Below are positions 22,971-34,515 of a stretch of 64,000 bases of DNA, piece after piece (the stretch's first letter is position 1; each line of letters starts with the position of its first letter). The stretch spans positions 1,054,001 through 1,118,000 of the forward strand of contig VNWV01000003.1 of assembly GCA_009801085.1 (NCBI GenBank), written 5' to 3'. The translations under genes and the position numbers were made by a program. The notes beneath the pieces were generated by a model. That model saw only the letters and a program-made list of their open reading frames with translations, ran no database searches and was not told where the DNA came from. This DNA is from Lasiodiplodia sp. COLG20 (Eukaryota; Ascomycota; Dothideomycetes; Botryosphaeriales; Botryosphaeriaceae).

Positions 22971-24452
22971 ATGGAGGCAGCCATAGCAAAGCACATTGAT
23001 CCTTCGAATCTCTTGATTGAGCGCGCTGTCGCAGAGTGGACTGGCGGTGATGAAACATGCTTCCTGGGTGACGAAGCGAACAGTTCCTTCAACATAACCG
23101 TCGGGCTCGATCCGTCGACCGACAAGCTGCTTCTCTGGTTCCAACTGGTCGTCAGCGTCAAGCGTCACCGTGCCGCCACCCACAGCCGTCCACGCTCGCT
23201 GTTCATGCTGCTTCAAGCCGACATGTTCAACCATGACCACGATCCTTGCCTCTCCCTCAACCCCGTGTCCGAGCTGTCCACGCCGAAAGAGACTCTTGAA
23301 GCCATTTCCCGTGCCAGCCTTGGCGGCGACAATACCCGCACGTTCCAGCTGCACCTGCGTTTGAAAGAGTACAGCCAAGTCGTGATGCCCAAGTCGGATC
23401 CTCCGCTCATCCCCGCCACCGAAAAGAGCCGCCGTCTACTACGCTCATTCAGATCCCTCTCCGAAGCTACCACCCTCTCCGTTTATGTGCCATTGGGTAC
23501 GGATCGGGTGCAGTCACTCCAGGATGTGTGCAACAGATTGCTTTCGGAACAGCTGGTCAACCACGATATCGCCTTTGAGTCGTTATATACGGGCGGCGCT
23601 GAATGTGACGTTTGGTCCAACTTTGATATCTTCCTAGATTCCGCATCTGTACACCATGTACCAGAGGCAGACCCACTCGCGTCAAAACCTACCACTAGCC
23701 CCCAGCCCCAAGCTCCCAGCTTCGAGCGCAAGGGTACAAAGGCAGTAGAAGCACCAGCAGAAGAAAATGAAGGTGCTCCAGTGGAACCGGTGCCCCCTCC
23801 CCAGTATGAAAAGCACGATGCCTCCGCAGCCAAGCAGCCAAACCTTTCACTTCCTCCAGACCCAGCATCACCCCTACTTTACCGGCCCGAACTCGATCTC
23901 GACGGTGAAACGACAGAAGAGGACGAAGAGCCACCGATCGAGCAGGCGCCGGCCTCACCTCATTCACCACCACGCAAGAAACGCAAGGCGGTCGACAACG
24001 ACAGCCCAGCAGAGCCAGCAGCCAGCAGCCCCGCCCCTCCTCACCCACACGCAGCAGCACCACCACCACCAGAAGCAGAAGCAGCTCCCCTCCCTCCCTA
24101 CCCTTCATCCTCCTCCTCCTCCTCCCGCCCTCGCAGCAACAAACCCCGCGTCCGCTTCACCAGCACCGACCCCACCCCATCAACCCAGCACAGAACCATC
24201 TCCAGCCACCTCAACACGACGCCCTCCTCGCTCCGCACCGCGCTCGCCCGCTTCCTGCGCTGGCTGGCCGCCGTCGACGTCGACCTGCAGGACAAGTACG
24301 ACGGCTTGCTCTGGGACATGGGCGACGCCGCGGCGGCGGGCGACGGCGTGCGGTTCTACCGGCTGCAGGCAAGGTGTAAGGCTGAGGTGTTGGTTGGGTA
24401 TAGGAGGAGGGAACCGGGGGAGGTGGCACGGGGGAGGGAGAGGAGTAGATGA
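22971..24452 (+). CDS. hypothetical protein with disordered Pro-rich middle and nuclear localisation signal
   Basis: Intronless 493-codon frame with a clear ATG. I do not recognise the family. Residues 1-225 look folded (mixed alpha/beta composition). Residues 225-410 are disordered and rich in Pro, Glu, Ala and Ser, with an acidic stretch (GETTEEDEEPP) followed by a classical nuclear localisation signal PPRKKRKAV near residue 335 and a Ser run. The C-terminal 75 residues (starting LNTTPSSLRTALARFLRWL) form a predicted helical unit. The layout suggests a nuclear regulatory or scaffold protein, which is inference only. The frame is intact and codon usage resembles the neighbours. Confidence 0.75.
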   Translation: MEAAIAKHIDPSNLLIERAVAEWTGGDETCFLGDEANSSFNITVGLDPSTDKLLLWFQLVVSVKRHRAATHSRPRSLFMLLQADMFNHDHDPCLSLNPVSELSTPKETLEAISRASLGGDNTRTFQLHLRLKEYSQVVMPKSDPPLIPATEKSRRLLRSFRSLSEATTLSVYVPLGTDRVQSLQDVCNRLLSEQLVNHDIAFESLYTGGAECDVWSNFDIFLDSASVHHVPEADPLASKPTTSPQPQAPSFERKGTKAVEAPAEENEGAPVEPVPPPQYEKHDASAAKQPNLSLPPDPASPLLYRPELDLDGETTEEDEEPPIEQAPASPHSPPRKKRKAVDNDSPAEPAASSPAPPHPHAAAPPPPEAEAAPLPPYPSSSSSSSRPRSNKPRVRFTSTDPTPSTQHRTISSHLNTTPSSLRTALARFLRWLAAVDVDLQDKYDGLLWDMGDAAAAGDGVRFYRLQARCKAEVLVGYRRREPGEVARGRERSR

Positions 24453-24661
24453 ATGTGGATGGAATTGTGGCTATTTACAAGGTTGGTTCGTTGAGGGTGC
24501 ATATATATGTACGGAAGGACGCGCGCGCTTGTTGCAGATTTGAACGAGAGTGTGGGGGTTTCCTTCTCTTGTCACTTTTTTCGACTCCGGATTTCGCTAT
24601 AGCTCCCAGCATCCCCCTCCCCCTTCCACCCACCTCTCTTTCTCTCTCTCTCCCCAGCCCT

Positions 24662-25534
24662 TCAAGGACAGTCATCAACCCCATTATTAGCATAAACACA
24701 ATAACTGCTAATCCCACTCCCCAACTGCGTCGGCTCATCCCCATCATCATTGCCCTGATACCACGCGCAAATGGCACTCACGCCGTCCGCGCACGTGCCG
24801 GAAATGGTCGCCTTGTCGCCGTAGTTGGAGTTGACGCCGGCGAGGAGCTTGCCGTTGACGGCCCAGACGCCCGACATGGTGACGGAGCGCGTGTACTGCG
24901 TGCCGCAGTTACCGCAGCTGCGGTAGACCTTGCCGAAGTTCTCGGCGTAGAAGTCCTTGATGGACACGGATCCGGCGCCGTTGTGCTGGACGATCTTGTC
25001 GGACGCTTCGAAGGCGCCGCCGCCGACGACGTAGGAGGTGCCGGATGATTGCTTAATGGTGAGGGCGTCTGTGTTGTTGCTCCCGTGTTAGTCACCACCA
25101 CCACTACTCCCCAAGGAAAAAAAAAAGAAGAAAGAAACAAACATACCCTCACAAACATCCTCCCACCAAACATTCTGAATCGTGCACGGCCCCAAGCAAT
25201 GCACGCCCTCCATCTGGTCCTTCCCGATAATCACATTCTTCAACGTGCCCCCCGACTGCACGAGGAAGACGGCGTCCTTGTCGCCGCCCTCCTCCTGCCC
25301 GCCGCACGACACGCCGCGGTCGTACTTCTTCATCCCGCCGTCGAAGACAGACACCGTAGTCGCGGCGGACAAAACGACATGCCCAGAGGAGGCGGGCATG
25401 ACGTTCGTCGCGAAACGCTTGCCCAGGACCTTGGTTGGCTTGTTGTTTGGGTCTGGGGCGGCGGTGGGGTCGGGGAGGGCGAGGCCGCTCGCCAGCGAGG
25501 CGGCGAGGAGGGTGAGGAGGGTGGGGAGATGCAT
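24662..25534 (-). CDS. secreted pectate lyase, polysaccharide lyase family 3
   Basis: Two exons, 25534-25147 and 25068-24662, joined in phase 1; 264 residues. Signal peptide at 1-19 ([19 protein letters not shown]). The core reads as a PL3 parallel beta-helix: [42 protein letters not shown] is interrupted only by the intron, then [36 protein letters not shown] and a Cys-rich C-terminus. PL3 enzymes cleave polygalacturonate by calcium-dependent beta-elimination outside the cell, with Asp, Lys and Arg in the active site; the conserved [18 protein letters not shown] and YRSCGNC segments are all present. It points to plant cell wall degradation. Cleavage preference cannot be told. Confidence 0.95.
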
Positions 25535-26677
25535 GGTGGGCTTTTGCTTTTTGGGAGGCGAGATGGAGATGGGGAATCTGCTGGCGGAATCACGTCAACG
25601 GGAGAGGTCTTTATACATCGAGCATCTCTCTTCCTATTTCCTTCTTGAAACAAAACATCATGCTATCGCGGGCGGAGAAACTCCTCGCCTGGACGAACCG
25701 CGTTCCGCTCGTTGCCAAGGCCGTGGTTGAGTGCGTTGCGGGAAGGCGGGATGGAGAGAGGACGTATCTCTGTCCACCATTTCCACCAGCCAGCGTCCTC
25801 CTCTTCAGCCATGACAAGGTCCTCTGTCTAAGGACTGGAGGATAACGGCCAGACGCGCGCCGAATGGTATCCCAGTCTTCCTCGTGGCAAGTATCACCGT
25901 TCCAGGCAGGTCAATATGGAGAAATGCGGGAACTAAAGGCTTCGGAGCCGAAAACAAGACAATAGGCGAGTTCTGCCCCATGTCGAGGTTAATGTGACAG
26001 CAGGCCTCAACACCAACCAGTGTGCGAGTCTGACAGGGACCAGGGGCAAGCGAAACAAAAAACATCAGGTGGAGAGACCAATCCTATCGGCTGACGCGCT
26101 TTCTTCACTACTACTTAATCCGTACCCCACACCCCGGGCTATACAATAACCGCATGGCATGTGGCTTTGTCCGGGGTTACTTCCACCAATGCCGAGCCAT
26201 CTGGGGTTGTAATACGGCTATCAGCGCCGCCTTGGCAAGTCTTGGCTCTCCCCGCTACTTGCTAATAAGCCCGCTCAAGGTTTGCTTGGCAGCAGCCATT
26301 TTGGCGGACGCCGACCGGGAAGCGGACGGTCCCACTCCTACTTCCGGGTAATATAGCGTCGGGCCGATATATGGGGAAGCAGAAGTACGTATGTGTGGAG
26401 GCGGAGACTGTTGTTGCCGCTCGGTGGCTGCCCGACGCATGCATTCTCTCGGCAAATATTAGCCAATGGGAGCGGGGTACTGAAGTAGTTGGTGAGATAG
26501 TGATATGGCGACGATCCCGCCTTTGCGGCTGCCGTCAGTTGTACGACCTGGGCACCTTGGGCGTGTCAGAGACAGATGCTGTAAAAATGAAAGCTGGAAA
26601 AGCTGGATCCAGTCCATTTCACAGCCGACACATTTTGCACAGTGCCCATTTTGACAGAGTCAGAAATTCGTCACGCT
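25535..26677. other. intergenic, pectate lyase upstream region
   Basis: 5' flank of the pectate lyase gene and 3' flank of the transcription-factor gene. Short open frames at 25.6-25.8 and 26.4-26.6 kb carry no recognisable features. No repeats or RNA genes seen. Confidence 0.45.
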
Positions 26678-27158
26678 CTACCACGGCGCGGAGAACTCTC
26701 CCGATCCGGCCCCGGGATAAAAGTCGAAACCGAACGACCCGCCGTCCATGCCATCCAGACCCACGCTCAACCAGTTCGCCCAATCCTCAGCCAAAGCGTC
26801 CGCGTCAAACATGGGGTCGAACAGCCCTCCCCCACCACCACCACCGGCCGCCGCCGCCGCCGACCCCGCAAACATTCCCTGTTCCTGAGCTGGCGCCTCG
26901 CCGGCGCCAGCATTCGCAGCGTCCATTGGCGGCAAATTAGCAGCAGCGGACGTGGCGGCGTCAGGAACAGGCTGCAGTGCATCAGCCGCCCTATTTCCAC
27001 TACCCATTTGCGCTGCTCCTCCAGGGCGAGATGTGGATGTGGTGGCGGCGCCGGTGGTGGCAGGGGGGCCGCTCTGGACCTTGTGGATGAGAGACATCAG
27101 GCTGGAGGTGTGGTGCGACATGGCATGCACATCATCGACAACGGCCCGGTCGAGGGAG

Positions 27159-27203
<45 letters not shown>

Positions 27204-29609
27204 AATTTTTACCTTCAAGAGCAGCGTAGCCGATGTGAAGACCCATGTCATGGTCGTGAACGGGAGGAAGCCGAGATAGCCTTCGCGCTCGAGGTCCAGG
27301 ACGAGCTCGAGGACCTGGACGCTGGCTTTTGCGATCTGGCGATCGGTCAGTCGGTGGTGGTGCAGCACGCTTTGCTGGAGTGGCATACTTCTTCAGTCAT
27401 CTGGAGGTCTCTACGGCTCCGCTCCGAACGCAGCACCTCTGCGATGCTCAACCCTTGCGGCCGATAAGCTCGCTCAAAGTGTTGAATGTCCGGCTCGCGC
27501 GTCGAGAAGCCCCGCAGCCGCTCGATAATCGCTTGGAAGAAAATGGCATGCATGTACGTCCAGACGTTGTGATACTGGATCTCGAGCGTCTTCCTGAACG
27601 CAAACGGCCCTGTATCACACGCACTCCAGTCAGCCACATTACACCAAAGACAAATTTCCCTCTCTATCTGCATACCTCCCACGCGCTGGAACTTATTCCA
27701 CCAATCACCGAAAATCTCCACCAGGCTCGCCACCATCTCCGGATGGCGGTCGCTGGCAATGATATCCTTCGTCGCGCTGACAGACGAGTACAGCGTGTTC
27801 TCAACAAGCCGGGCTAAGCGGTACAATTCCGCCCTGGTGCCGAGTAGCGCCGCGTATATGCTTTCGTCCGTGTACTCCTCGGCCGTCGAGGCCGTCGGCG
27901 TGGGCAGCTTGAGGAAGGAGCTGCGGCCCAGCCGGAACGAGACCTCCCAGGTGAGCGGGATGAGTAAATCACGGACGCGGGCCCGGCGGCGGACGTTTGT
28001 TGGTGGGCGGGGGTTAGGCTCGCGGGAGCGGCTAAGGCCTTCGACGAGGGAGATTTCGTCCGCGAGGTTGACGGCGTGGCCGAGGAGGCGCCTGTGAGGC
28101 GGTTAGGGGAAGAATGGCTGGAGGAGAGGCAAAGGAAGGCTTACCAAGATGTGGCGTTGATGCGGCGGGCGAGCATGTAGGCCTTGTGGGTCTCGTCATC
28201 TACGAGGCTTCCTTTAGTGCTTGTTCAACAGATGGCCACATGGCCTCTGTATGAAGGAAGAGGAAGTGTGCAGTAGTACCTATGACCGAGTTCTGGGCGG
28301 TCCCCGGATCGCCGGGATCTACGCCAAACATGTACGCAGTGCCCGCAACCATGCCCTTGTTGGGCATGACGTCCATAGGCCGTGGCCGCTGGAGGCAACA
28401 TCAGTAAGCGTTAGACATATACACAGCAGGACTTACCCATTCAACTAACAAAAGTATGCTCTCGATGATGGACAGCATGCGGCTTTCACGCCCAACATCA
28501 TTCTCAACGCCCCACAATGACTGGTGGATGCTCTGCTGCGCCTGCTTAAACAGCATGCTGTGGATTTCATGTGCGCGAGAGCTCGCAGGCGTGCCATCAA
28601 GCCAAGCGTACCGCGACGCAACGGTGAGGATGGCAGTGCACAGCACAGGCTCGTTCACGACCAGGACGTGCCGACGCTCGCTGTCCTGGTACGTCTCGTC
28701 GACGACTGGGTAGAGCGGCTGCATGCGGTCAAAGTAGCTGTCGAATGATTAGGCAAACGGCCACACCGTATAACTTGATTGGCCAAGTATTTTGACAAGG
28801 GCAAAACGCACCATTGCAGCAGAAACTCAGCCTCCTGCGGGCTCATCCAGCCGTCCCTGCACAGCGGGAACTGCGCCCAGGGAGAGAGGTCTCGTGACCG
28901 CAGCGTGCCTGAGATAGCAGCGGCATCCCAGGGACTCGATGATGCGGTGTGATGATCGCGAAATGTCGCCGTGCTCGTAGAAGAAGCGGTTGCAGCGTTC
29001 GCCGCCGTTGGTTGTTGCTGGCCGCGTCCCGGCACAGGCCGAGCCTGCCCGTCCCCAGGCACCGCAGCGCTACCATTCGCCGCCGCCGCCGCCTCTCCCG
29101 CCGCCGAAGCATGCACGCCCACCGACGGCACGTCACTCGGCACGGGATCGCCGCGCGGCCCGAGAGGGTTGCCGCCGTCCGCTACTGTTGCCGGCAGTGA
29201 TGTGCCGGGCCCATCAGCAAATCAATTTCAAGACTCCCCCATTCCCCATCTCAGAACAGGACTTTCGAATAGGCAATTACGCACCCTCATCATCCCCCGC
29301 ATCTCCTCCCCTCGTCCTCCTCCCCCTCCTCCTCACCCCCCGCCCCACTCCTCCCGTCCTCGGCGGCCCAAAAACACAATCCAACCTTGACCGCCTGCAG
29401 CGCGCACACGGCGGCTGCGGGTCGTCTGGCGAGCCCAGTTGGCAGCGGATCTTCTGCTCTTTGCAGGCGAGGCAGGCCTGGTAGTTGCGGCGCGGGCGCC
29501 GGCGGACGGGGCCGGTGGAGCCGGAGCCGGAGGCGGGGGAGGGTTGTTGTTCGGCGGCAGCACCAGGGCCGGTCGATGACGTAGTGGGCGGCGATGGCGG
29601 TGGCGGCAT
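26678..29609 (-). CDS. Zn(II)2Cys6 fungal transcription factor
   Basis: Nine exons on the minus strand: 29609-29285, 29184-28812, 28737-28437, 28388-28280, 28199-28145, 28091-27676, 27609-27389, 27335-27213 and about 27159-26678; roughly 800 residues. The zinc cluster is C46-x2-C49-x6-C56-x11-C68-x2-C71-x6-C78, preceded by a basic segment and followed by Arg-rich sequence. The middle is a fungal-specific transcription factor domain (YFDRMQPLYPVVDE near the start, WRLLGHAVNLADEISL later). The tail is rich in Ala, Gly and acidic residues, ending DWANWLSVGLDGMDGGSFGF, a likely activation region. It should bind CGG-containing sites in the nucleus. Targets are unknown. The last intron contains a 43-nt homopolymer and no visible AG acceptor. 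Confidence 0.9.
27160..27202. repeat. 43-nt G homopolymer (C on the gene strand)
   Basis: An uninterrupted run of 43 G on the plus strand, lying between the donor (GTAAAAATT after residues TLLLK) and the start of the last exon of the transcription-factor gene. No acceptor AG remains between the donor and the in-frame sequence SLDRAVVDDVHAM. It is more likely a sequencing or assembly artefact than a natural tract. Confidence 0.9.
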
Positions 29610-30115
29610 GGCGAATGAGGTGTGGCGTGGGTTTCTCGCACAGAGTCGGATGGGTGGGAAGTCGTGGTGCGCGGTGTGTGAGGGTGGGCGCGGTTCCGAT
29701 GGGAGCCGAGCCGAGCCGCGCCGGTGGTTGGGTGCGGTGGGTAGCGGCCAGGACTTGTGGATGATGCATCATCGTTTAGCGCCCAGGATTATCTTGGATA
29801 ACAATTTCCCATAGTCCTTCTCGAACTCGATGCTCGTAATCGCTGCAGTGGGGCGAGCATGCTCAACATATTATTCACCGTAAATGGCTATTGGAACAAC
29901 GTCGCGGCAGCGCGACCTGTCTTAGTAGACAACTCACCGTGCCAGTAACAAGCCACTCATACAGATCTCAGCATAAAGTTATTGCCACTATGCGCAACCC
30001 CCTCCAAAGGCAGCTACAACTAAAAGCTAGAAAAATAAAAAAAAATATATCAGAACTAGTAAACTCAGAAATGAAATAGCAAATTGAAAAAATAATTGCG
30101 GTAGGCATAGCCAAT
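29610..30115. other. intergenic, AT-rich toward 30 kb
   Basis: Contains the promoter side of the transcription factor and the 3' flank of the membrane-protein gene. From 30020 the sequence becomes markedly AT-rich with A runs, consistent with a 3' untranslated region. No gene supported. Confidence 0.45.
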
Positions 30116-32051
30116 CTAGCCAATATGCGGGAAGTAATAAGTCCACTGAGGTTGTTGAAAAACAGCATTAGGTAGGTATACAAAGGAAATAAATGACTCC
30201 ACTATAAGGTAGGTCCTTGCGAATATGTATAGTAAAAGGTATACTCCTGAGATGCCTATAAATATCCATCCAGCATATTCGTTTTGCTTCGAGTTTAGTT
30301 GATAATTAATTTTGTGAAAAAGGAAATACATCAGCTTCCAAAAGATGAATACTGGGCCCGAGGCAGCGACTGTTAATCCGGATATCTGCCATAGCAAGTG
30401 TTCCACGTGAGAGGCGAAAGGAAAGCCCCAGGCGAGAAGGTGAAGTGTACCATACGAAATACCAGCAAGAGTGAATGCCACCAGCAATTTTATGCCCGCT
30501 TTATCCGTTATATCCTCGTCTAGACCCTTAGTAAAGCTAGGCGGCCAGTTTATAGCGCGATCAGCAAGAGTATGCCAAGGGAGCCTCACCGTAATAGTTC
30601 GCGTATGTAACTTTAAACCCTCCTCCAAGTGTGAACCACCAACGCAAGAGCCAACAAGTGACCAGCGTAACCTGTCTCGGGGCGTGTAGATCCAATAATC
30701 TTGACTTTTGTACTTTCGAAAGGACGATGTGGGTGGCCCGGTGCATTCCAAATTGCCAACTATCTCTCCTTCGCGCAAGTGAAGTTCGGTATCCGTGTTC
30801 TCTAGCTGACCGATAGATTGACCTTTGGAAGTGACAGGCTCTAAAAAGGTCGATTCCGGCTCGCAGCCTCTGCAAAAATGTGAATTATAACACAAGGCCG
30901 CCCACAATTGCCGAGATTCATCGACAGATATGAGACTTGGTTCCGCAACTTCGAGCGGCTTGTTCCACCAAAAGGCATAGCTGAGGAGCGCGCAAAGCGT
31001 ATGTGCAAATGTGTTCAACTCCAAGAGACTGATGGGAAGATGCTGGATGAGGCGATAAAGGCACTGGATGATGAAAAAAGACGCTTGTACGGTGATGATC
31101 GATTTAGCAAAGATGTCGGCTTTGCTTTTGTCTTGAATCTCTGCTCTTGAAACATGAGGAATGAGATCAGGTCTTTGCTTAGCAAGGAACTCCAGACCGT
31201 ATGGTGTCAGTGCGAGCCGTTCACGGTTGCCTGGTAGGAATTTTTCTTCTTCAGGGATGGTGCTGGTGTCAATTGCGTAGCCACCCATCACAGCATAGAA
31301 GCTATGTGTTATCGTCCATTGGTTTTGTTTAAAGTAGTCCTTGGCTTCCCGGATGGGTTTGTTCATTTTCGCGTTATCGTCTGTCGGTGGTTGTGCCTGA
31401 TTAGAATGTTCCATATCGAAGTCATCGACCGTTGGCGATTGTGTTTGATCCAGATCCCCCAGCTCAATGTCATCGACTGGTGGTCGCGGTGGCGGCGGTG
31501 GCGGCGGCGGCGGCGGTATTTCTGATAGTTCCTGAGCCATCACGCCGTTGAGCTGTTGAGCTTCCCGCCATTGTGACCATGCAGTGAATGCAACCTGAAA
31601 TATACCAGTCAGACTTATATCTTGCTAAAGATTTAGGCGGCATTATTTCCGACATTTGAGATATGGGCAGACAGGGTAAGGAAAATGCAAAAAGGAAAAG
31701 AGTGATGTCGTGGAGTCCTGTATGAAGCCATGTGACAGTGGATATTTTGAGAAAGTTTGTAAGCCGCCTAGTATCACGTACCATCTCCGGTGCCAATAAC
31801 CCAAGGATCAACCAGCCAACCTTTCGCCACTTCTGAAGAGTGGCGCATTGTGTCATCCAATATCGCAAATCTGTCTTCTTTCGCTTCGGACGACAGCTTT
31901 CATGCTCAGGAAGGTTCAGGTGCACAGCCTTCCATACACAAAGCGTAAGGGTAATGATACAGCTTGACAAGATGGTAAACGAGCCTCGAGTCGTTGGCTC
32001 AGGATGCCAGGACCTAGTGAAATTCCGCGAGGAATTGCCTGAGATGTCCAT
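30116..32051 (-). CDS. multi-pass fungal membrane protein, unknown function
   Basis: Two exons, 32051-31782 and 31594-30116, in phase 0; 582 residues. Exon 1 has a hydrophobic segment (FTILSSCIITLTLCVWKAVH) then a basic WxxKVGWLILGLLAPEM segment; exon 2 opens VAFTAWSQWREAQQLN, a pattern I associate with a large uncharacterised family of fungal integral membrane proteins. A poly-Pro run (about ten) and an acidic linker follow, then HSFYAVMGGYAIDTS and at least four more membrane segments, with the last two near the C-terminus. A long soluble loop lies in the middle. Transport or signalling roles are unproven. The intron is long for this window (187 bp). Confidence 0.8.
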
Positions 32052-34001
32052 CGTAGCAGGAGAAAATACTGGTTTGAAAGAGGAATCTTCAACCCGGACT
32101 TGTACGACAGGCAGTAGGCAAGGCTGAGTTTGTGTGTGACGAGGTTAAGTGCAGGGGACATGCGACAGATCAGGCTTTAATAGGGTCGTGTTACAACTCC
32201 CCTCAGCGACGTATGGGGCAGGTACGTCATAAGATCAGCACTAAAGCCCAGCATTTCCGCTGGTAAAGATATCATATAGCGACGTATTTTGGCGGTAGAG
32301 CGACGTTTTCAGGGTGGTCCATCGTCCTTCCATTTGGGCGCGCGCGATTGGACTAATTGATTAGCACCAATCGCGCGCGCGACAACGAATTATGTCAGTA
32401 ATCGCGCACAGGATTGATTAATCGCGCGTGCGATTAACGTATATAATTTCGTCCTGGCTTATTCGTGCGCACGATTGATATAGGGCGGATGATGGACTAC
32501 CCCAGACATTTTCTCGCGCTTTACTATATCCAGCACCCGCTAGACTCTATCTAACGTACTAAATCCCCACGAAGCATTTCTTAACTGTTGTAAAGGCTGG
32601 GACAACTTAACAGTGGTTCAACCCTATAACTATACCCGAGTGGTAAGCGCATGTGAAAACGCAGTTGAGAAGGGGTTGCGAAAGCGGGTTTCGCAACTCT
32701 TGCTAAAGGTCCCTAATAGCAGGTGGCCGTTCGCCTGTCATGCCGAGTGTATTGCTGACGACACCGGTTTGCTGTCAGCCTCGGCATTTTAGCCTATCGT
32801 GTCGGAACTTTGAAGCTTTCCCTCACTAAAAGGGCGTCAATCAAGCCCGAAGCAGAAGCCCGATTGAAAATCGCGCCCGTAAGGACTTGCGACTGTATGG
32901 GAAATTCACGACTCCGTGCACTTGTACGACAAGATGACCAATACAATCGGAATGCAGAAAGTAGCATGCATGTAAAAGCGGGGCTGAGCCTCTGGTTGGG
33001 GGATAAGTGGGTGGATGGGGTTGCCGCGGCCAACTAGAGTCAACTGCAGGAGCTTGGCCACGACATCTGAGCAAGTCTCTTGCTTACGCCGCGCGGTAAT
33101 ATTGAACGACGCTTGCTACGACGCTTGCTTTTAAAGCTTAATGGACGCTTCAATAAATGCCACAATATTCTGTCTGAATGTTTGAGAAGAGCTGAGCGTG
33201 TCGTTACACTGGGACAAGCATGTCGAACCCCTTCTCGCATAATGACCAAGGCGACGTTATGCCAGCCCGTCACTGCTCAGCAAGCAGGGAGGCAGTAACA
33301 CGAGCAGCATACCCAGCCCCCACGCGCCGTCTAGAAATCTTGCGGCCGCGAATTTCCGGACTAAGCATGTACAGCCAACGACATGGTCCAGCAACAAATC
33401 ATCAATCGTATTCGGGCTCGCTTTGCTCTCTTTCGCATCCAGGTTCGCACTTGATGCCCAATAGGAACTAGTGGATTCTCCGCTGCGCCTACTTAAATAG
33501 TAGACTTCGTAGGGTAGAGAACATCAAGGCGCTACCGCATAGATCAATACCGTTCGCTATTTGCGAAATGCCATGAATTCCGGAACATGATCAATATTTG
33601 CCCAGTAATTCGACGAGATTGATGTTATGAATCATGTAAACCAGTCATCTTCCGTTTGCAACGTGCCCTATTTCCATCATACTTTCAATCAGCCCAGTGA
33701 ACCCAATTTGTGGTCGAAATTTCTCGAGATAAGAAGACAGTTGCCAGTTGCACCGAGCAAGAAACCCGATTATAGCAAAACTCCTATTGGACTGCTAGAG
33801 CCCTTGGCTGGAAGGTCGTCGATGAGGCTTCAGGCATAAGACTTGATACTTATCACCTACGACTTTCTCCAGGAGTAAGTGACATAAATAGCAGGCGCTC
33901 AAACATTCAATACGAGACATGGAAAAGCTCTGTTGTAGGGCTTGGTCGGTGCAGAAAAACAATTCATTATTATACAAGACAAACTCCAGCTACCGAGCGG
34001 C
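32052..34001. other. gene-poor stretch with hairpin patch
   Basis: Nearly 2 kb without a supported gene between two minus-strand genes. It includes a cluster of CG-alternating palindromes at 32338-32480 (listed separately). Other short open frames (32.8-33.5 kb, 33.6-33.8 kb) show no motifs. It may be the remains of a mobile element, but no terminal repeats or protein fragments could be matched. Confidence 0.4.
32338..32380. repeat. long CG-rich hairpin (14-bp arms plus inner stem)
   Basis: Arms GCGCGCGCGATTGG (32338-32351) and CCAATCGCGCGCGC (32367-32380) are perfect inverted complements. The 15-nt spacer contains CTAA/TTAG, which extends the stem around a TTGA loop. Related AATCGCGC-type half-sites recur at 32400-32475, including the palindrome TAATCG...CGATTA. 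Confidence 0.85.
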
Positions 34002-34515
34002 TTAGCTGATGTTCTTGCAGTATCCTTGGAGGCCCTTAAGTCCGCAGTAGTAGTCGAACTCATCACCACCCATGTGCCATCCGACCGAGAAGCATGCAGG
34101 GACGTTGGCTTGTCCGTCAAAGTGCTGCGTGTCCATCTGGCCTGTGTACATAGTCAGTCACCATTTCCCGAAAGCCCAAGAGATCGACATACAATCCGGG
34201 CACTTGTCCCACTTCTTGTTGCCGGTGTTCCTGTTCCTGTACCGCGTGCACGCGTACTTAGTGATGTCCTCGTTGAAGGTCCACTGCAATCTCGAGTCAG
34301 CTGGAGGGTCACGCGCATGTGCACTGTTGTACGCACGTATGCGTCCTGGACCGCATTTCTTCCGGTGCGGTGACCACAACCGCAGAAGTTGTGCATGTCA
34401 GCCAACACTGCACCTGCGTTGAGCCTGTGTCGGGTTGTTTAGTGGAAGTTAATTAAGTATGGGGGCTGGTAGAGTCATACAGGGCAATCGTGACAAAGGC
34501 AGTGGAGAACTTCAT
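34002..34515 (-). CDS. small secreted cysteine-rich protein (effector candidate)
   Basis: Four exons, 34515-34481, 34424-34337, 34283-34193 and 34141-34002, all in frame; 117 residues. Signal peptide MKFSTAFVTIALLNAGAVLA is split by the first intron. The mature part has eight cysteines (FCGCGH, YAC, KCPDC, PACF, YYC, GYC), enough for four disulphides, and many aromatic and charged residues. I do not recognise the family. Size, secretion and cysteine content fit fungal effectors or antimicrobial-type proteins; that is inference. A TATA-like element lies about 100 bp upstream on the minus strand (34618-34611). Its neighbour at 35391 is a second small secreted protein transcribed in the opposite direction. 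Confidence 0.85.

Noticed and set aside
32620..32720. Possible tRNA (ACCCGAGTGGTAAGCGC resembles a D-arm of a Ser/Leu-type tRNA)
   Set aside because: No T-arm of the GGTTCRANYCC type at the right distance and the acceptor ends do not pair, so I did not call it.
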